A stretch of 64,000 bases of DNA, taken from NCBI GenBank assembly GCA_964522525.1, contig CAZFWG010000012.1, forward strand, positions 1-64,000, written 5' to 3'. Both the position numbers and the translations under genes were made by a program. The notes below the pieces were generated by a model. The model was not told the origin of the DNA. It was given only the letters and a program-made list of their open reading frames with translations, and ran no database searches. Shown here in pieces: positions 8,427 through 16,933 of this stretch (positions are counted from its first letter, which is position 1; each line of letters starts with the position of its first letter). The DNA comes from CAYUYV01 sp964522525 (GTDB taxonomy: Bacteria > Pseudomonadota > Alphaproteobacteria > JAJFIK01).

Positions 8427-9983
8427 CTAACCCACGGCCTTCAGGAGCGAAACCCCGGTCATCTCAGGCGGTTGCGGATGACCCATCAGGGCCAAAAGCG
8501 TCGGCGCGATATCCGCCAACCGACCATCGCTCAAGGCTATATCAGTGCCAAGTGATTCGGCGTTCACAAGCACTGCGGGAACAACGAATGTGGTGTGGGC
8601 CGTATGGGGACCCCCGGTTTCCGGATCGATCATCATTTCGGCATTCCCATGGTCCGCGGTGACGAACATCATGCCGCCGGCCTCGCGCACGGCTTCGGTC
8701 ACCCGGCCCAGGCCCTGATCGACAGTTTCCACCGCTTTGATGGCAGCATCGAGATCGCCCGTGTGGCCGACCATGTCCGGATTGGCGTAATTGATGACCA
8801 CAAGATCATAGTCGAGGGTCCGGATCGCCTTGGTTACCGCGTCGGTGACTTCCTTGGCCGACATTTCCGGTTGCAGGTCGTACGTGGCCACTTTGGGGCT
8901 CGGGATCAGGATCCTTTCCTCGCCCGGATAGACCGCTTCCTCCCCCCCGTTCAGGAAGAACGTCACATGGGGGTATTTCTCGGTCTCGGCGATCCTCAAT
9001 TGCCGAAGACCCGCCCGCGCGGCCACGGCGCCAAGCGTGTTTTCCAGATTTTCCGGCGGAAACAGGGAGGGCATGAATTCCGACAGCCGGGTCGAATATT
9101 CGACCATGCCGACACAGGCGCTCAAAACCGGTTGGTCACGCTCGAAGCCGTCGAATTCCGGATCGACGAGGGCGCCCAGCAGCTGGCGGGCCCGATCCGC
9201 GCGGAAATTGATCATGACCACCGCATCGCCGGGTTCAAGGCCCTGGTAGTCGCCGATCACCGTCGGTTTGACGAATTCGTCGGTGATGTCCGCGCCATAG
9301 GCCGCGTTCACCGCATCGGTCCAGGTCGCCGCCCGCTCGCCCTGACCATGGACGATGCAGTCATAGGCGAGTTTGACCCGATCCCAGCGCTTGTCCCGGT
9401 CCATGGCGAAATAGCGGCCGCTGATCGTGGCAATCGCCCCTTGGGCCTCCGGATCGAGGCTTTCCTCGAAACGGGCCAGGAAGTCGAGCGCACTTTTCGG
9501 CGCCGTGTCCCGACCGTCCAGGAAACCATGGATGTGAACCGGCGCCCCCGCCTTGACGAGGACATTCACCACGGCCGCCATGTGCCGTTGATGGGAATGG
9601 ACGCCGCCAGGGCTGAGAAGGCCCATGACATGAACCCTGCCCTTGGAGGCCGCCACGGCGTCGATCACGCCGTGGAGCGTGGCGTTCTGGAGCAGGGTGC
9701 CGTTCTCGATCGCGGCATCAATGCGCGGCAGGTCCTGCATCACGATGCGTCCCGCCCCGATATTCATGTGGCCGACTTCGGAATTGCCCATCTGACCGTG
9801 GGGCAGGCCCACATCCAGACCGGAGGTGCGCAGGAAAGCCCGGGGACAGGTTGTCCAGAGCCGGTCGAAGGCCGGGGTGCGGGCGAGGGCGACGGCATTG
9901 TTGTCTTGCGTGTCGCGCCAGCCCCAGCCGTCCAGGATGCACAGGACGACGGGACGCTTTTTGAAAAGCAGCGATCCGGACAT
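8427..9983 (-). CDS. gpmI: 2,3-bisphosphoglycerate-independent phosphoglycerate mutase
   Basis: Interconverts 3- and 2-phosphoglycerate in glycolysis and gluconeogenesis using manganese ions. The 518-aa length is normal. The metal-binding start reads VLCILDGWGW. The phospho-accepting Ser68 is in GQMGNSEVGHMNIGAGR, and the second metal cluster includes FVTADHGNAEMM. The ATG at 9983 has AGGAA eight bases upstream. It lies downstream of rlmH on the same strand, with a 157-base spacer that contains an 8-bp hairpin. Confidence 0.97.
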   Translation of the reverse strand: MSGSLLFKKRPVVLCILDGWGWRDTQDNNAVALARTPAFDRLWTTCPRAFLRTSGLDVGLPHGQMGNSEVGHMNIGAGRIVMQDLPRIDAAIENGTLLQNATLHGVIDAVAASKGRVHVMGLLSPGGVHSHQRHMAAVVNVLVKAGAPVHIHGFLDGRDTAPKSALDFLARFEESLDPEAQGAIATISGRYFAMDRDKRWDRVKLAYDCIVHGQGERAATWTDAVNAAYGADITDEFVKPTVIGDYQGLEPGDAVVMINFRADRARQLLGALVDPEFDGFERDQPVLSACVGMVEYSTRLSEFMPSLFPPENLENTLGAVAARAGLRQLRIAETEKYPHVTFFLNGGEEAVYPGEERILIPSPKVATYDLQPEMSAKEVTDAVTKAIRTLDYDLVVINYANPDMVGHTGDLDAAIKAVETVDQGLGRVTEAVREAGGMMFVTADHGNAEMMIDPETGGPHTAHTTFVVPAVLVNAESLGTDIALSDGRLADIAPTLLALMGHPQPPEMTGVSLLKAVG

Positions 9984-10006
9984 GGATGGCGGTTCCTGAT
10001 TGGTTG

Positions 10007-10026
10007 CCGAGCCGAACGCGGCTCGG
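10007..10026. repeat. Hairpin in the gpmI leader
   Basis: CCGAGCCG-AACG-CGGCTCGG, a perfect 8-bp stem with a 4-base loop, 24 bases upstream of the gpmI start on the minus strand. No T-run follows, so this is a leader or inter-cistronic hairpin rather than a standard terminator. Confidence 0.5.
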
Positions 10027-10140
10027 GGTCGGCCCAGAGACCGGTCGAAACGGCGACCGAAACTCAGCGCATCTTACGAATTGTGCGTTGCACCCAAGTT
10101 TAGGCGCCGGTCCCGCCAGTGTCCACCAAACCCAGGCCTT

Positions 10141-10623
10141 TCATGCCCTGTGATAGGGGTGTCCGGCGAGGATGGTTGCGGCGCGGTAGATCTGCTCGCA
10201 GAGCATGGCGCGCACGAGCATATGGGGCCAGGTGGCCGCGCCGAAACTCAGACAAAGATCCGCCTTTTCGCGAACGCCCGGATCGAGGCCGTCTGCCCCG
10301 CCGATCAGGAAGGCGCAAACGGGAGACCCGCCGTCCCGCCACTGTCCAAGGCGCTCCGCCAGGGCGGTCGAGGCCAGGACCGTACCCCTTTCATCGAGGG
10401 CCACCATGCGACTGCCCGCCGGAACGGCCCGCAGAAGCCGTTCGCCCTCGCGGGCCTTGAGGGCCGGCCCGTGGACGCCCGAAGGCTCCTCGACCTCGAT
10501 GATTTCAAGGGATTTCAGGCCCAGACCGCGGCCCAGACCCTCAAAACGGGTCTTGTAGTCCTGAACGAGGGTCTGTTCCGGGGATCGGCGCTGGCGGCCC
10601 ACCGCCGCCACCATGATTTTCAT
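10141..10623 (-). CDS. rlmH: 23S rRNA (pseudouridine1915-N3)-methyltransferase
   Basis: SPOUT-class methyltransferase that modifies pseudouridine 1915 in 23S rRNA helix 69. The 160-aa protein begins MKIMVAAVGR. It has the conserved FLIGGADGLDPGV SAM-binding knot motif and ends in the usual RAMLCEQIYRAATILAGHPYHR segment. It follows rsfS by 19 bases, the common pairing of two ribosome-linked genes. Confidence 0.96.
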   Translation of the reverse strand: MKIMVAAVGRQRRSPEQTLVQDYKTRFEGLGRGLGLKSLEIIEVEEPSGVHGPALKAREGERLLRAVPAGSRMVALDERGTVLASTALAERLGQWRDGGSPVCAFLIGGADGLDPGVREKADLCLSFGAATWPHMLVRAMLCEQIYRAATILAGHPYHRA

Positions 10624-10642
10624 GCGCCCGGGCCTTCAGCGC

Positions 10643-11113
10643 TCAGGACCGGGCCGCATCCGAGGCCTCAACGCCCCAGATTTTTTCGAGATTGTAGAAT
10701 TCCCGTACTTCCGGCCGGAACAGATGGACGATCACATCGCCCACATCGATCAGGACCCAGTCGCAATGGGGCAGGCCTTCGATCCGCACGGTGCCGAAGC
10801 CCACTTCCTTGAGCCGCCGGGACAGGTGATCGGCCATGGCCCCCACATGGCGGTGGGAACGGCCACTGGCGATGATCATCCAGTCGGCAACGCTCGACTT
10901 GCCGGTCAGGTCGATGGAGACAATGTCCTGGGCCTTGTCGTCATCAAGGGAACTCAGGATCACATCGGTGAGGTCCGCGCCAGAAGGAGGCTTCTTCTGG
11001 GGGGCTGGCGTTGTGCTCGCGCCCGAAGGGGCGGGATCCGCGGTGCCGACGGTCAGGATGGGGTCCTCTCGCTTGTCTGATTGCTCACAGGGAGCATGAT
11101 ACCCATACTGCAA
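10643..11113 (-). CDS. rsfS: Ribosome silencing factor RsfS
   Basis: RsfS (Iojap/YbeB) binds ribosomal protein uL14 and blocks subunit joining. The conserved domain starts at DVILSSLDDDKAQDIVSIDL and includes DWMIIASGRSHRHVGAMADHL and HCDWVLIDVGDVIVHLFRPEVREFYNLEKIW (shown here only as landmarks of the family). No in-frame ATG precedes the domain. Candidates are TTG at 11113, without a ribosome binding site, or CTG at 11056, which has GAGAGGA upstream. The coordinates use the longer form. In relatives nadD usually precedes rsfS; here a divergent xdhC gene does. Confidence 0.93.
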   Translation of the reverse strand: MQYGYHAPCEQSDKREDPILTVGTADPAPSGASTTPAPQKKPPSGADLTDVILSSLDDDKAQDIVSIDLTGKSSVADWMIIASGRSHRHVGAMADHLSRRLKEVGFGTVRIEGLPHCDWVLIDVGDVIVHLFRPEVREFYNLEKIWGVEASDAARS

Positions 11114-11141
11114 AATCTATCACAGTTTCGTCTGGATCGAA

Positions 11142-12119
11142 ATGCCGCACATCGCTTCGTCTTCTAACAGCATGGCAACAAATCCTGATTGGACGACGGC
11201 CTTCGCCGAGGATGTCGTGCCCCATCTTGCCGCTGACCGGGTGCTTGTCTCCCTTGTCGGGATCGACGGCTCAAGCCCCAGGCCCCTGGGCGCCCAGATG
11301 GTGGTCGATCCGGCCGACACGGCACGCACGCGCCATTGGGGCTATCTGACCGGCGGGTGTCTTGAAGAGGCCATCGTCAATGAGGCCATTGCCGCCTTCA
11401 AGGCTCAAGAGAACCGCCTCGTGCGCTACGGTGCGGGATCGCCCTATCTTGACCTGGTGCTGCCCTGCGGCAGCGGCATCGATCTCTATTTCGATGTCTC
11501 AGTTCCTGCAGAGACGATCAGCATGCTTCTAGAGGCTCGCCATCGGCGGCAGGCGGTGGCGACACGGACCAATTTCGCGGCCCAGGCATCGGCGCGGATC
11601 TGCGAGGGCCTCGGCCCCACGACGGTCGAGAACGGGTGTCTTGTGAAGCGCCACGATCCGCCGGTCCGCCTCGTCATTGCCGGGGCGGGGCCCGTGGCCC
11701 TGTTCCTCGCCCAGCTTGCTCGCGATACCGGGCTCAGCGTGGAGGTCCTGACACCGGACGCACGCACGGCCGATCATGCCAAGGAGCGTGCTTTCGAAGT
11801 GCGCCGGCTTGAAAGCCCGCGTGACGCCATTGATCTTGATGCGGATCACCGAACCGCCGTCGTGACCTTGTTCCATGACCATGACTGGGAACCGCCGGTG
11901 CTCAAGGCGGCCTTGGCCACATCGGCCTTTTATGTCGGGGCCATGGGCAGCCGCCGGACCCATGCCGCGCGTCTGCATATCCTGGACGCTATTGGCGTGA
12001 GTGAAGACAGCCATAGGCGGATCAAGGGGCCTGCCGGCCTCGCGCCCGGCGCCCGCTCGGCGCCCGAGATCGCCACCTCGATCCTGGCGGAAGTGCTGAG
12101 CGAGGCCCGCGTCACCTAA
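11142..12119 (+). CDS. XdhC/CoxI-family protein
   Basis: A 325-aa member of the XdhC/CoxI family, which helps insert sulfurated molybdenum cofactor into xanthine dehydrogenase-type enzymes. The N-terminal domain has GIDGSSPRPLGAQMVV and LTGGCLEEAIVNEAI. The C-terminal Rossmann domain begins RLVIAGAGPVALFLAQLA, with VGAMGSRRTHAARL and the final APEIATSILAEV. No molybdenum hydroxylase subunit genes are nearby, so the partner is elsewhere or the gene has another role. The ATG at 11142 is only 28 bases from the divergent rsfS start. Confidence 0.85.
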   Translation: MPHIASSSNSMATNPDWTTAFAEDVVPHLAADRVLVSLVGIDGSSPRPLGAQMVVDPADTARTRHWGYLTGGCLEEAIVNEAIAAFKAQENRLVRYGAGSPYLDLVLPCGSGIDLYFDVSVPAETISMLLEARHRRQAVATRTNFAAQASARICEGLGPTTVENGCLVKRHDPPVRLVIAGAGPVALFLAQLARDTGLSVEVLTPDARTADHAKERAFEVRRLESPRDAIDLDADHRTAVVTLFHDHDWEPPVLKAALATSAFYVGAMGSRRTHAARLHILDAIGVSEDSHRRIKGPAGLAPGARSAPEIATSILAEVLSEARVT

Positions 12120-12165
12120 GGTCCATGTCCGTCCCGGCAGGTCGAGCGTTGTTGGCGCAGACATG

Positions 12166-12197
12166 AAAAGGGGAGGCGCCGTCGCACCTCCCCTTTT
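12166..12197. terminator. Bidirectional intrinsic terminator
   Basis: AAAAGGGGAGG and CCTCCCCTTTT form an 11-bp stem with a 10-base loop, giving T-runs in both directions. It lies between the convergent xdhC (ends 12119) and ompA-like (ends 12228) genes and can serve both. Confidence 0.9.
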
Positions 12198-12227
12198 GTT
12201 CTTTATAAAAACGATTGGCTGTCGGGC

Positions 12228-13334
12228 TCAGCGCCAGATCGCGATGATCCGGACAAAGCGGTTCGATTGGGACTTGACCTCATCCGCCGTCTGATCGCGC
12301 AGTTGGGACTCGCCCTTGGCCGAGATCGACATGCTTTCCCCGGGGATGCCTCGCTCGATGAGCCCCTGGCGGACGGCCTGTGCCCGGCGCGTGGCGAGCC
12401 GCTTGTTGTAGTCCGCCGAGCCACGGGTGTCCGTGTGACCCTCAAGGGTGATCCGCTCGACGCCCCGGTCCTTGATCACCCGCGCGGCCTTGTCCAGCAC
12501 CGCATTGGCCTCTGCGGTCAGATCCGCGCTGTTGAAGGGAAAGAAGACGAGATCGAGCAGTTCCACCGGTTCCGGTGCGGGCTCGACGGGTGCCGGCGCC
12601 GGCGGAGGCGTCGGAGCCGCCTGGGCGACGGCGGGTGGCGCCTGCCGGGGGGCCGGTTTTCTGCTGGAAAGCCCGAAATTGTACCTCAAGGCCGCCAGGG
12701 CGGAATGGTTGGCATAGTCGCCCTGGGCCGTGCCGAAGTCATATTCGCCTGCCCGAAGATAGCGGTAGCGCGTCTCCAGGCTCAGTTTTTCCGTCACGTC
12801 CCAGGCGATGCCCGCCGTGCCTTGATAGGCCAGATTGAGATCGGCACCGTCCGGACCCGTGGCGGCACCCACCGCCGGGGTCAGGCTGAAATCAGGATTG
12901 ATCCGCGCCGCGCCGACGCCCGCGCCGATGAACGGACGGATATTGTTGCCGATGGGAAAGTCGCGGTAGAGAGAGACCAGGAAAGACAGCACACGGAGCT
13001 CACCGGTCGTGGCAAAGCCCCCGGTCGCGCCGTCGGCGTCGTTCACATGGTACCCGAAGTCCAGTTGGGTGCGCAGCTTGGGCAGAACATAATAACCAAT
13101 GCCCGCGCCGCCGGTGATGTTGCCGTCAAAGTCGACATCGCTCGCAGGCACGTTTTCGACGTCCGAGTCAAAATCAAACGTGTAACCGACTTCACCCCGG
13201 ATGAACGAGGTTCCCTGGGCGGTCGCGCGGTCGGAATTGGATTCCGTTGCGCCGGCCCAGGACGGCGTCATTGCCGTGCTGAGGGCCAAAGCCAAGGCCG
13301 GCGCGAGACGGTGTACGATCGGGCGTATTCTCAT
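12228..13334 (-). CDS. OmpA-family outer membrane beta-barrel protein
   Basis: A 368-aa porin-like protein. The signal peptide ends near TPSWAGA. An 8-strand barrel spans about residues 45-225 (FIRGEVGYTFDFDSD and LSLETRYRYLRAGEYDFG). A Pro/Ala linker follows (about 230-255), then a C-terminal OmpA peptidoglycan-binding domain with FFPFNSADLT, LEGHTDTRGSADYN and SNRFVRI. It links the outer membrane to the cell wall. The start has AAGGAGAAAG. It is clearly paralogous to the gene at 14400 (shared YRDF, GEYD and barrel strands), lying in inverted orientation. It is followed by a strong terminator. Confidence 0.92.
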   Translation of the reverse strand: MRIRPIVHRLAPALALALSTAMTPSWAGATESNSDRATAQGTSFIRGEVGYTFDFDSDVENVPASDVDFDGNITGGAGIGYYVLPKLRTQLDFGYHVNDADGATGGFATTGELRVLSFLVSLYRDFPIGNNIRPFIGAGVGAARINPDFSLTPAVGAATGPDGADLNLAYQGTAGIAWDVTEKLSLETRYRYLRAGEYDFGTAQGDYANHSALAALRYNFGLSSRKPAPRQAPPAVAQAAPTPPPAPAPVEPAPEPVELLDLVFFPFNSADLTAEANAVLDKAARVIKDRGVERITLEGHTDTRGSADYNKRLATRRAQAVRQGLIERGIPGESMSISAKGESQLRDQTADEVKSQSNRFVRIIAIWR

Positions 13335-13374
13335 CTCTTTCTCCTTACGGATACTCTTTTTGCAGAACTGTCCC

Positions 13375-13397
13375 TAACGGGAGCGACATTCCCGTTA
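13375..13397. promoter_or_regulatory. Inverted repeat in the ompA upstream region
   Basis: TAACGGGA-GCGACAT-TCCCGTTA, an 8-bp dyad 41 bases upstream of the minus-strand ompA-like start, in the 268-base space it shares with the divergent small secreted gene. It may be a leader hairpin or an operator. The rest of the spacer shows no further clear signal. Confidence 0.4.
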
Positions 13398-13602
13398 AGG
13401 ATGCCTGATGCCAGACTTACACACCGAAACGCGTCATGATTCAAGGCTTCGTGTCAAAACAATCCGCACCATGGTAAAGGCGCCCTGAGAACACAGGATG
13501 CGAACACAGGAAAAGAACGCCGCGCCATGGCATTGCCATTGCAGTCTTCCCATGCAGTGGAGCCGGGATTGAGGAAGCTCCGATAGCGGAGTGGGGGAAG
13601 CC

Positions 13603-14055
13603 ATGAAAAAGGCCATTGCCGGGGTGTTGGCGGGTTTGGTGTCGTTGGCCGCGGTTCAAGGCGTGGATGCGGACGTTACGTCAACGATCCGCCACCGTCT
13701 GAATGCGGAAGCTCAGAAACGAGGCGTGTCCCAGGCGCACCCGGTCGCCGAGCCCCATTTCGCGGCGCTGGCCGACAGGGCGGTTGAGACGTTTGAGTTC
13801 ACGGCGCGGGTCGGGCAGGCCTATATGGTTGCTGCCGCCTGCGACAGCCGATGCGACGGCATGGTTCTAGAGATCCATGACCTTGAAGGCTCCCTGGTTG
13901 CCGCGCGGGCGGCAAAGGGGGGCCTCGTTGTCGTGACGACACCGGAGACCAGATTTGGCCGCTTTGTCGTCCGTATGCGCATGGAAGCATGCGACGCGGG
14001 CGAGGCTGGGCAACGGGACCCTTGTGTGCTCGGCGGTGCCGTCTACCGGATGTGA
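13603..14055 (+). CDS. Small secreted protein of unknown function
   Basis: A 150-aa protein that I do not recognise. A clear signal peptide (MKKAIAGVLAGLVSLAAVQGVDA) suggests export to the periplasm. The mature part is a predicted beta-rich domain with a hydrophobic core (QAYMVAAACDSRCDGMVLEIHD and GLVVVTTPE). Four Cys, two in CDSRC and two in the last 25 residues, could form disulfides. The ATG at 13603 follows a GGGGGA ribosome binding site; a GTG four codons earlier is less likely. It lies between two OmpA paralogues, so an envelope role is plausible but not shown. Confidence 0.7.
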   Translation: MKKAIAGVLAGLVSLAAVQGVDADVTSTIRHRLNAEAQKRGVSQAHPVAEPHFAALADRAVETFEFTARVGQAYMVAAACDSRCDGMVLEIHDLEGSLVAARAAKGGLVVVTTPETRFGRFVVRMRMEACDAGEAGQRDPCVLGGAVYRM

Positions 14056-14399
14056 GCGGGCCTCATCCCCTGAACTTGGTGGCGCTGAAGGCGCGGGCGC
14101 GGGACGCGAAGTCTCCATTCCGCGCTGACCCATCTCCGCGCCAGCTCGTCGCGCGAAACGCCTCGGCGTGGCTCCTTTGACGTGTCCCCCAAAGGCGATC
14201 AAATGGCGAAAAGGGCGACCGCGCCCAAAAAAACGCCTTCTTTAGGGCTAGACGGGTCCTTCCCTTGCACATTGCACGTGATCCGCTGCCGAAATCTTGA
14301 TATAGATTTAAGGAACGAACCGGGTTTTCGCCCGGCGTGGAACCAATGGATGCGGCGGGCACAAAAGATCCGCCCACAAGAGGCAGAGGGGCTTTCGGG
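14056..14399. other. Gene-free spacer upstream of the second OmpA gene
   Basis: About 344 bases without a supported gene. It holds a GGGCG-ACCG-CGCCC hairpin at 14213-14226 flanked by A-runs, which would act as a minus-strand terminator although no minus-strand gene needs one. It also holds an AT-rich patch (GATATAGATTTAAG, about 14299-14312) that is the best candidate for the promoter of the downstream ompA-like gene. An open frame runs through it but lacks protein-like composition. Confidence 0.5.
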
Positions 14400-15446
14400 A
14401 TGCGGAACTGGGGCGTGGGCTTTATTGCAGCCCTTTTGATGACGGCGGGCTTTGTCGGCCAAGCCGATGCCTTCGAACGGCATAAAGCTTATGTGCGTGG
14501 GGAGGGCGGTTTCGTCTTCGGCGGCGACGTCGATCCCGACGATGATCTCTTTGAAGAACTCGATTATGACAGCGGCTTCGTTGTCGGGGGCGGTGTCGGA
14601 TACCGGATCCACCCGGACTGGCGGGCTGAAATCAGCACTCATTTCGAAAGACGCGACCTGGACGCGGAAGACAGCTTGCTGCTGCTTGATGGTGGCGATG
14701 TCCGCGTGATCTCGGGATTGGCGTCGATCTATCGGGACTTTTCCCTGAATGTCGGCCCCGCCGAACTCAAGCCCTTTGTGGGTCTGGGCCTTGGTGTGGC
14801 GCAGGTTCGCACGAACGACCTCGTGGGCGCGTTCGCGAAAGGCCCCATCGCGGATGAGTCGCAAACCAATTTCGCCTGGAGCGTGACGGCGGGCGTCGCC
14901 CATGACCTGACCGAGCGTCTGGCCCTGGATGTGCGCTACCGGTTCCTGGACGCGGGCGAATACGACCTTGATACGACGCAGGCCCGGTATCGCAGCCACG
15001 CCGTTCTGGCAGGTCTGCGCTATGCCCTGGGTGCCGCGCCCGCCGCTCCGGCGGAGGTGGTGCCAGCCGCCGTTCAGACCCCGGCGCCCGCGCCGACGCC
15101 TGAGACCCTGACCCGGGTCGTCTATTTCGATTTCGACAGCGATGCCATCCGCTCCGACGCCGCCTCGACCCTCGATGAAGTGGCCGGATTGCTCGAAAGC
15201 TATGGCAGCTATCGCGCGATCTCGATCGAAGCCCATGCGGACAAGGCGGGCCGCGCGACCTACAACGAAAACCTGTCCCGGAAGCGGGCCGAGGCCGTGC
15301 GCACCTATCTCGTCAATGAGAAGGGTGTCGACGGCGACCGGATCGCTTTGTCGTGGAAAGGCGAAACGGATCCGGCCGTGGATACGGCGGATGGCGTGCG
15401 CGAGGCGCGCAACCGCCGGGCCGAGGTGATCATCCGCATCCGCTGA
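14400..15446 (+). CDS. OmpA-family outer membrane beta-barrel protein (paralogue)
   Basis: A 348-aa paralogue of the 12228-13334 gene. The signal peptide is MRNWGVGFIAALLMTAGFVGQADA. The barrel strands include HKAYVRGEGGFVFGGDVD, IYRDFSLNV and RYRFLDAGEYDLDT. A Pro/Ala linker and a C-terminal OmpA domain follow, with YFDFDSDAIR, IEAHADKAGRATYN and RNRRAEVII. The GTG at 14337 would add 21 non-signal residues, so I chose the ATG at 14400, which has GAGGGG upstream. It ends before a strong terminator. It probably arose by duplication and inversion with its neighbour. Confidence 0.9.
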   Translation: MRNWGVGFIAALLMTAGFVGQADAFERHKAYVRGEGGFVFGGDVDPDDDLFEELDYDSGFVVGGGVGYRIHPDWRAEISTHFERRDLDAEDSLLLLDGGDVRVISGLASIYRDFSLNVGPAELKPFVGLGLGVAQVRTNDLVGAFAKGPIADESQTNFAWSVTAGVAHDLTERLALDVRYRFLDAGEYDLDTTQARYRSHAVLAGLRYALGAAPAAPAEVVPAAVQTPAPAPTPETLTRVVYFDFDSDAIRSDAASTLDEVAGLLESYGSYRAISIEAHADKAGRATYNENLSRKRAEAVRTYLVNEKGVDGDRIALSWKGETDPAVDTADGVREARNRRAEVIIRIR

Positions 15447-15477
15447 CCTCGGTGTCGGCCGCTCTTTCAGCTCAAGG

Positions 15478-15514
15478 AAGCCCGTCGATTGTTCCGTCGA
15501 CGGGCTTTTTCTTT
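15478..15514 (+). terminator. Rho-independent terminator after the OmpA paralogue
   Basis: AAGCCCGTCGA and TCGACGGGCTT pair as an 11-bp stem with an 8-base loop, followed by a T-rich tail (TTTCTTTT). It starts 31 bases after the stop codon. Confidence 0.92.
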
Positions 15515-15697
15515 TGTCTGGCCAACGCGTCAGGCACCCCGGTTTTCTTCCATATCGCCCTTTCCGGCGTATCGACAGGGGCGTGATTTGCCTCCCGCCC
15601 GGCGTCTCTGCCACACTGCGGTCAAAGGCTGCCTCGCGCGGCCTGACAGAAAACCGATGCCGTTTTTGGACATCGCCATAGGAGAGGAACCTTCACC

Positions 15698-16858
15698 GTG
15701 ACAAAGCCCTTTGCCCTCTATGGCGTCGCGATTTCGCTTTATACCGGTCGCATTCGTGCCTATCTGCGCAAACAGCAAATCGACTATCGCGAAGTTTCTC
15801 CGGGCTCCGATCAATTCCTCTCGGTGATCCTGCCCCAGATCAAGCGCTTCATCATTCCCGTGGTCGAGACGCCGAAAGGGGAGATCCTCCAGGATGGTGT
15901 CGACATCATTGACTGGTTCGAGCACCGGGGCCTCGCCCGGCTGCCGGCCTATCCCCCGACGCCCTGTCAGCGGCTTGTCGCCCATGTGATGGAGCTGTTC
16001 GGCGCCGAGGGCCTGCTGCGTCCCGCCATGCATTACCGGTGGAATTTTCCCGAAACCAATGACGGGTTCTTGCTGCAGGAGTTTGGGCGCATCCTCTCGC
16101 CGGAGGCCTCCCGGGAGGACCGGGAGGCGCGGGCGGTCGAGCCCATGAACCGGATGCGCGAGGCCGCCCGCATGCTGGGCGTGGTGCCCGACACGGCGCC
16201 TGCCATTGAAGCGTTCTATACGGAGTTTCTGGACACGCTCGAAAGCCATTTCGAGGCCCATCCCTATCTGCTGGGCGGGCGGCCCTGCCTCGGCGACTAT
16301 GCGCTTTATGCCGCGATGAAACCCCATCTGGGGCGTGATCCCTATCCGGCGCAATTGATGCAGACCCGGGCCAGCATGGTCTGGCGCTGGACCGAGCGGA
16401 TGCTCTCTCCCGAACCGGATATGGCTGAATTCAAGGGGTATGCGGAGGACTGGGTCGCCGCCGACGGTATTCCCGAAACGCTCAAATCGGTCTTGCGCAT
16501 GGTCGCGGCGGACTATCTGCCGGAGGTGGAGGCGTTCATGGCTTTCACCAATGGCTGGCTTGGCGAACAGACCGATATCGAAGAAGGCGCGCCGGTCGGT
16601 GGGGAGGCGGGCGCCCGGGCGATCGGCTTTTGCGAGTTTCCCTGGCGGGGGACGACGGTCAAGACGGGCGTGTTGCCCTACCGGCTCTATGTGCTACAGC
16701 GTCTCCAGGATGCCTATGACGGTTTTGACGCCACGGCCCAGCGCACCGCCCGCGCCCTGTTCGAGGATGTGGGCCTCACGCCGCTCCTCGACCTGCGGGC
16801 CGATCGGCGGGTCGAACGGCAGGACCACATCGAGATTTGGGGCGCCGCTCGCGCCTGA
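15698..16858 (+). CDS. Glutathione S-transferase family protein (long form)
   Basis: A 386-aa protein with a thioredoxin-fold GST N-terminal domain (FALYGVAISLYTGRIRAYLRKQQIDYREV) and a helical GST C-terminal domain (about residues 100-270, LLGGRPCLGDYALYAAM). An extra C-terminal stretch of about 100 residues follows, making it much longer than a typical 210-aa GST. No catalytic Ser, Cys or Tyr can be assigned. The start is GTG at 15698 with AGGAGAGGAAC upstream. It is followed after 75 bases by a second, ordinary GST. Substrate unknown. Confidence 0.82.
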   Translation: MTKPFALYGVAISLYTGRIRAYLRKQQIDYREVSPGSDQFLSVILPQIKRFIIPVVETPKGEILQDGVDIIDWFEHRGLARLPAYPPTPCQRLVAHVMELFGAEGLLRPAMHYRWNFPETNDGFLLQEFGRILSPEASREDREARAVEPMNRMREAARMLGVVPDTAPAIEAFYTEFLDTLESHFEAHPYLLGGRPCLGDYALYAAMKPHLGRDPYPAQLMQTRASMVWRWTERMLSPEPDMAEFKGYAEDWVAADGIPETLKSVLRMVAADYLPEVEAFMAFTNGWLGEQTDIEEGAPVGGEAGARAIGFCEFPWRGTTVKTGVLPYRLYVLQRLQDAYDGFDATAQRTARALFEDVGLTPLLDLRADRRVERQDHIEIWGAARA

Positions 16859-16933
16859 GTTTTGACCTGAAGAGCACAAGGCTGGAAAGGCCGTCCCCAA
16901 GATAGCCATCCGTCACAAAGGGAGACTGAGATC

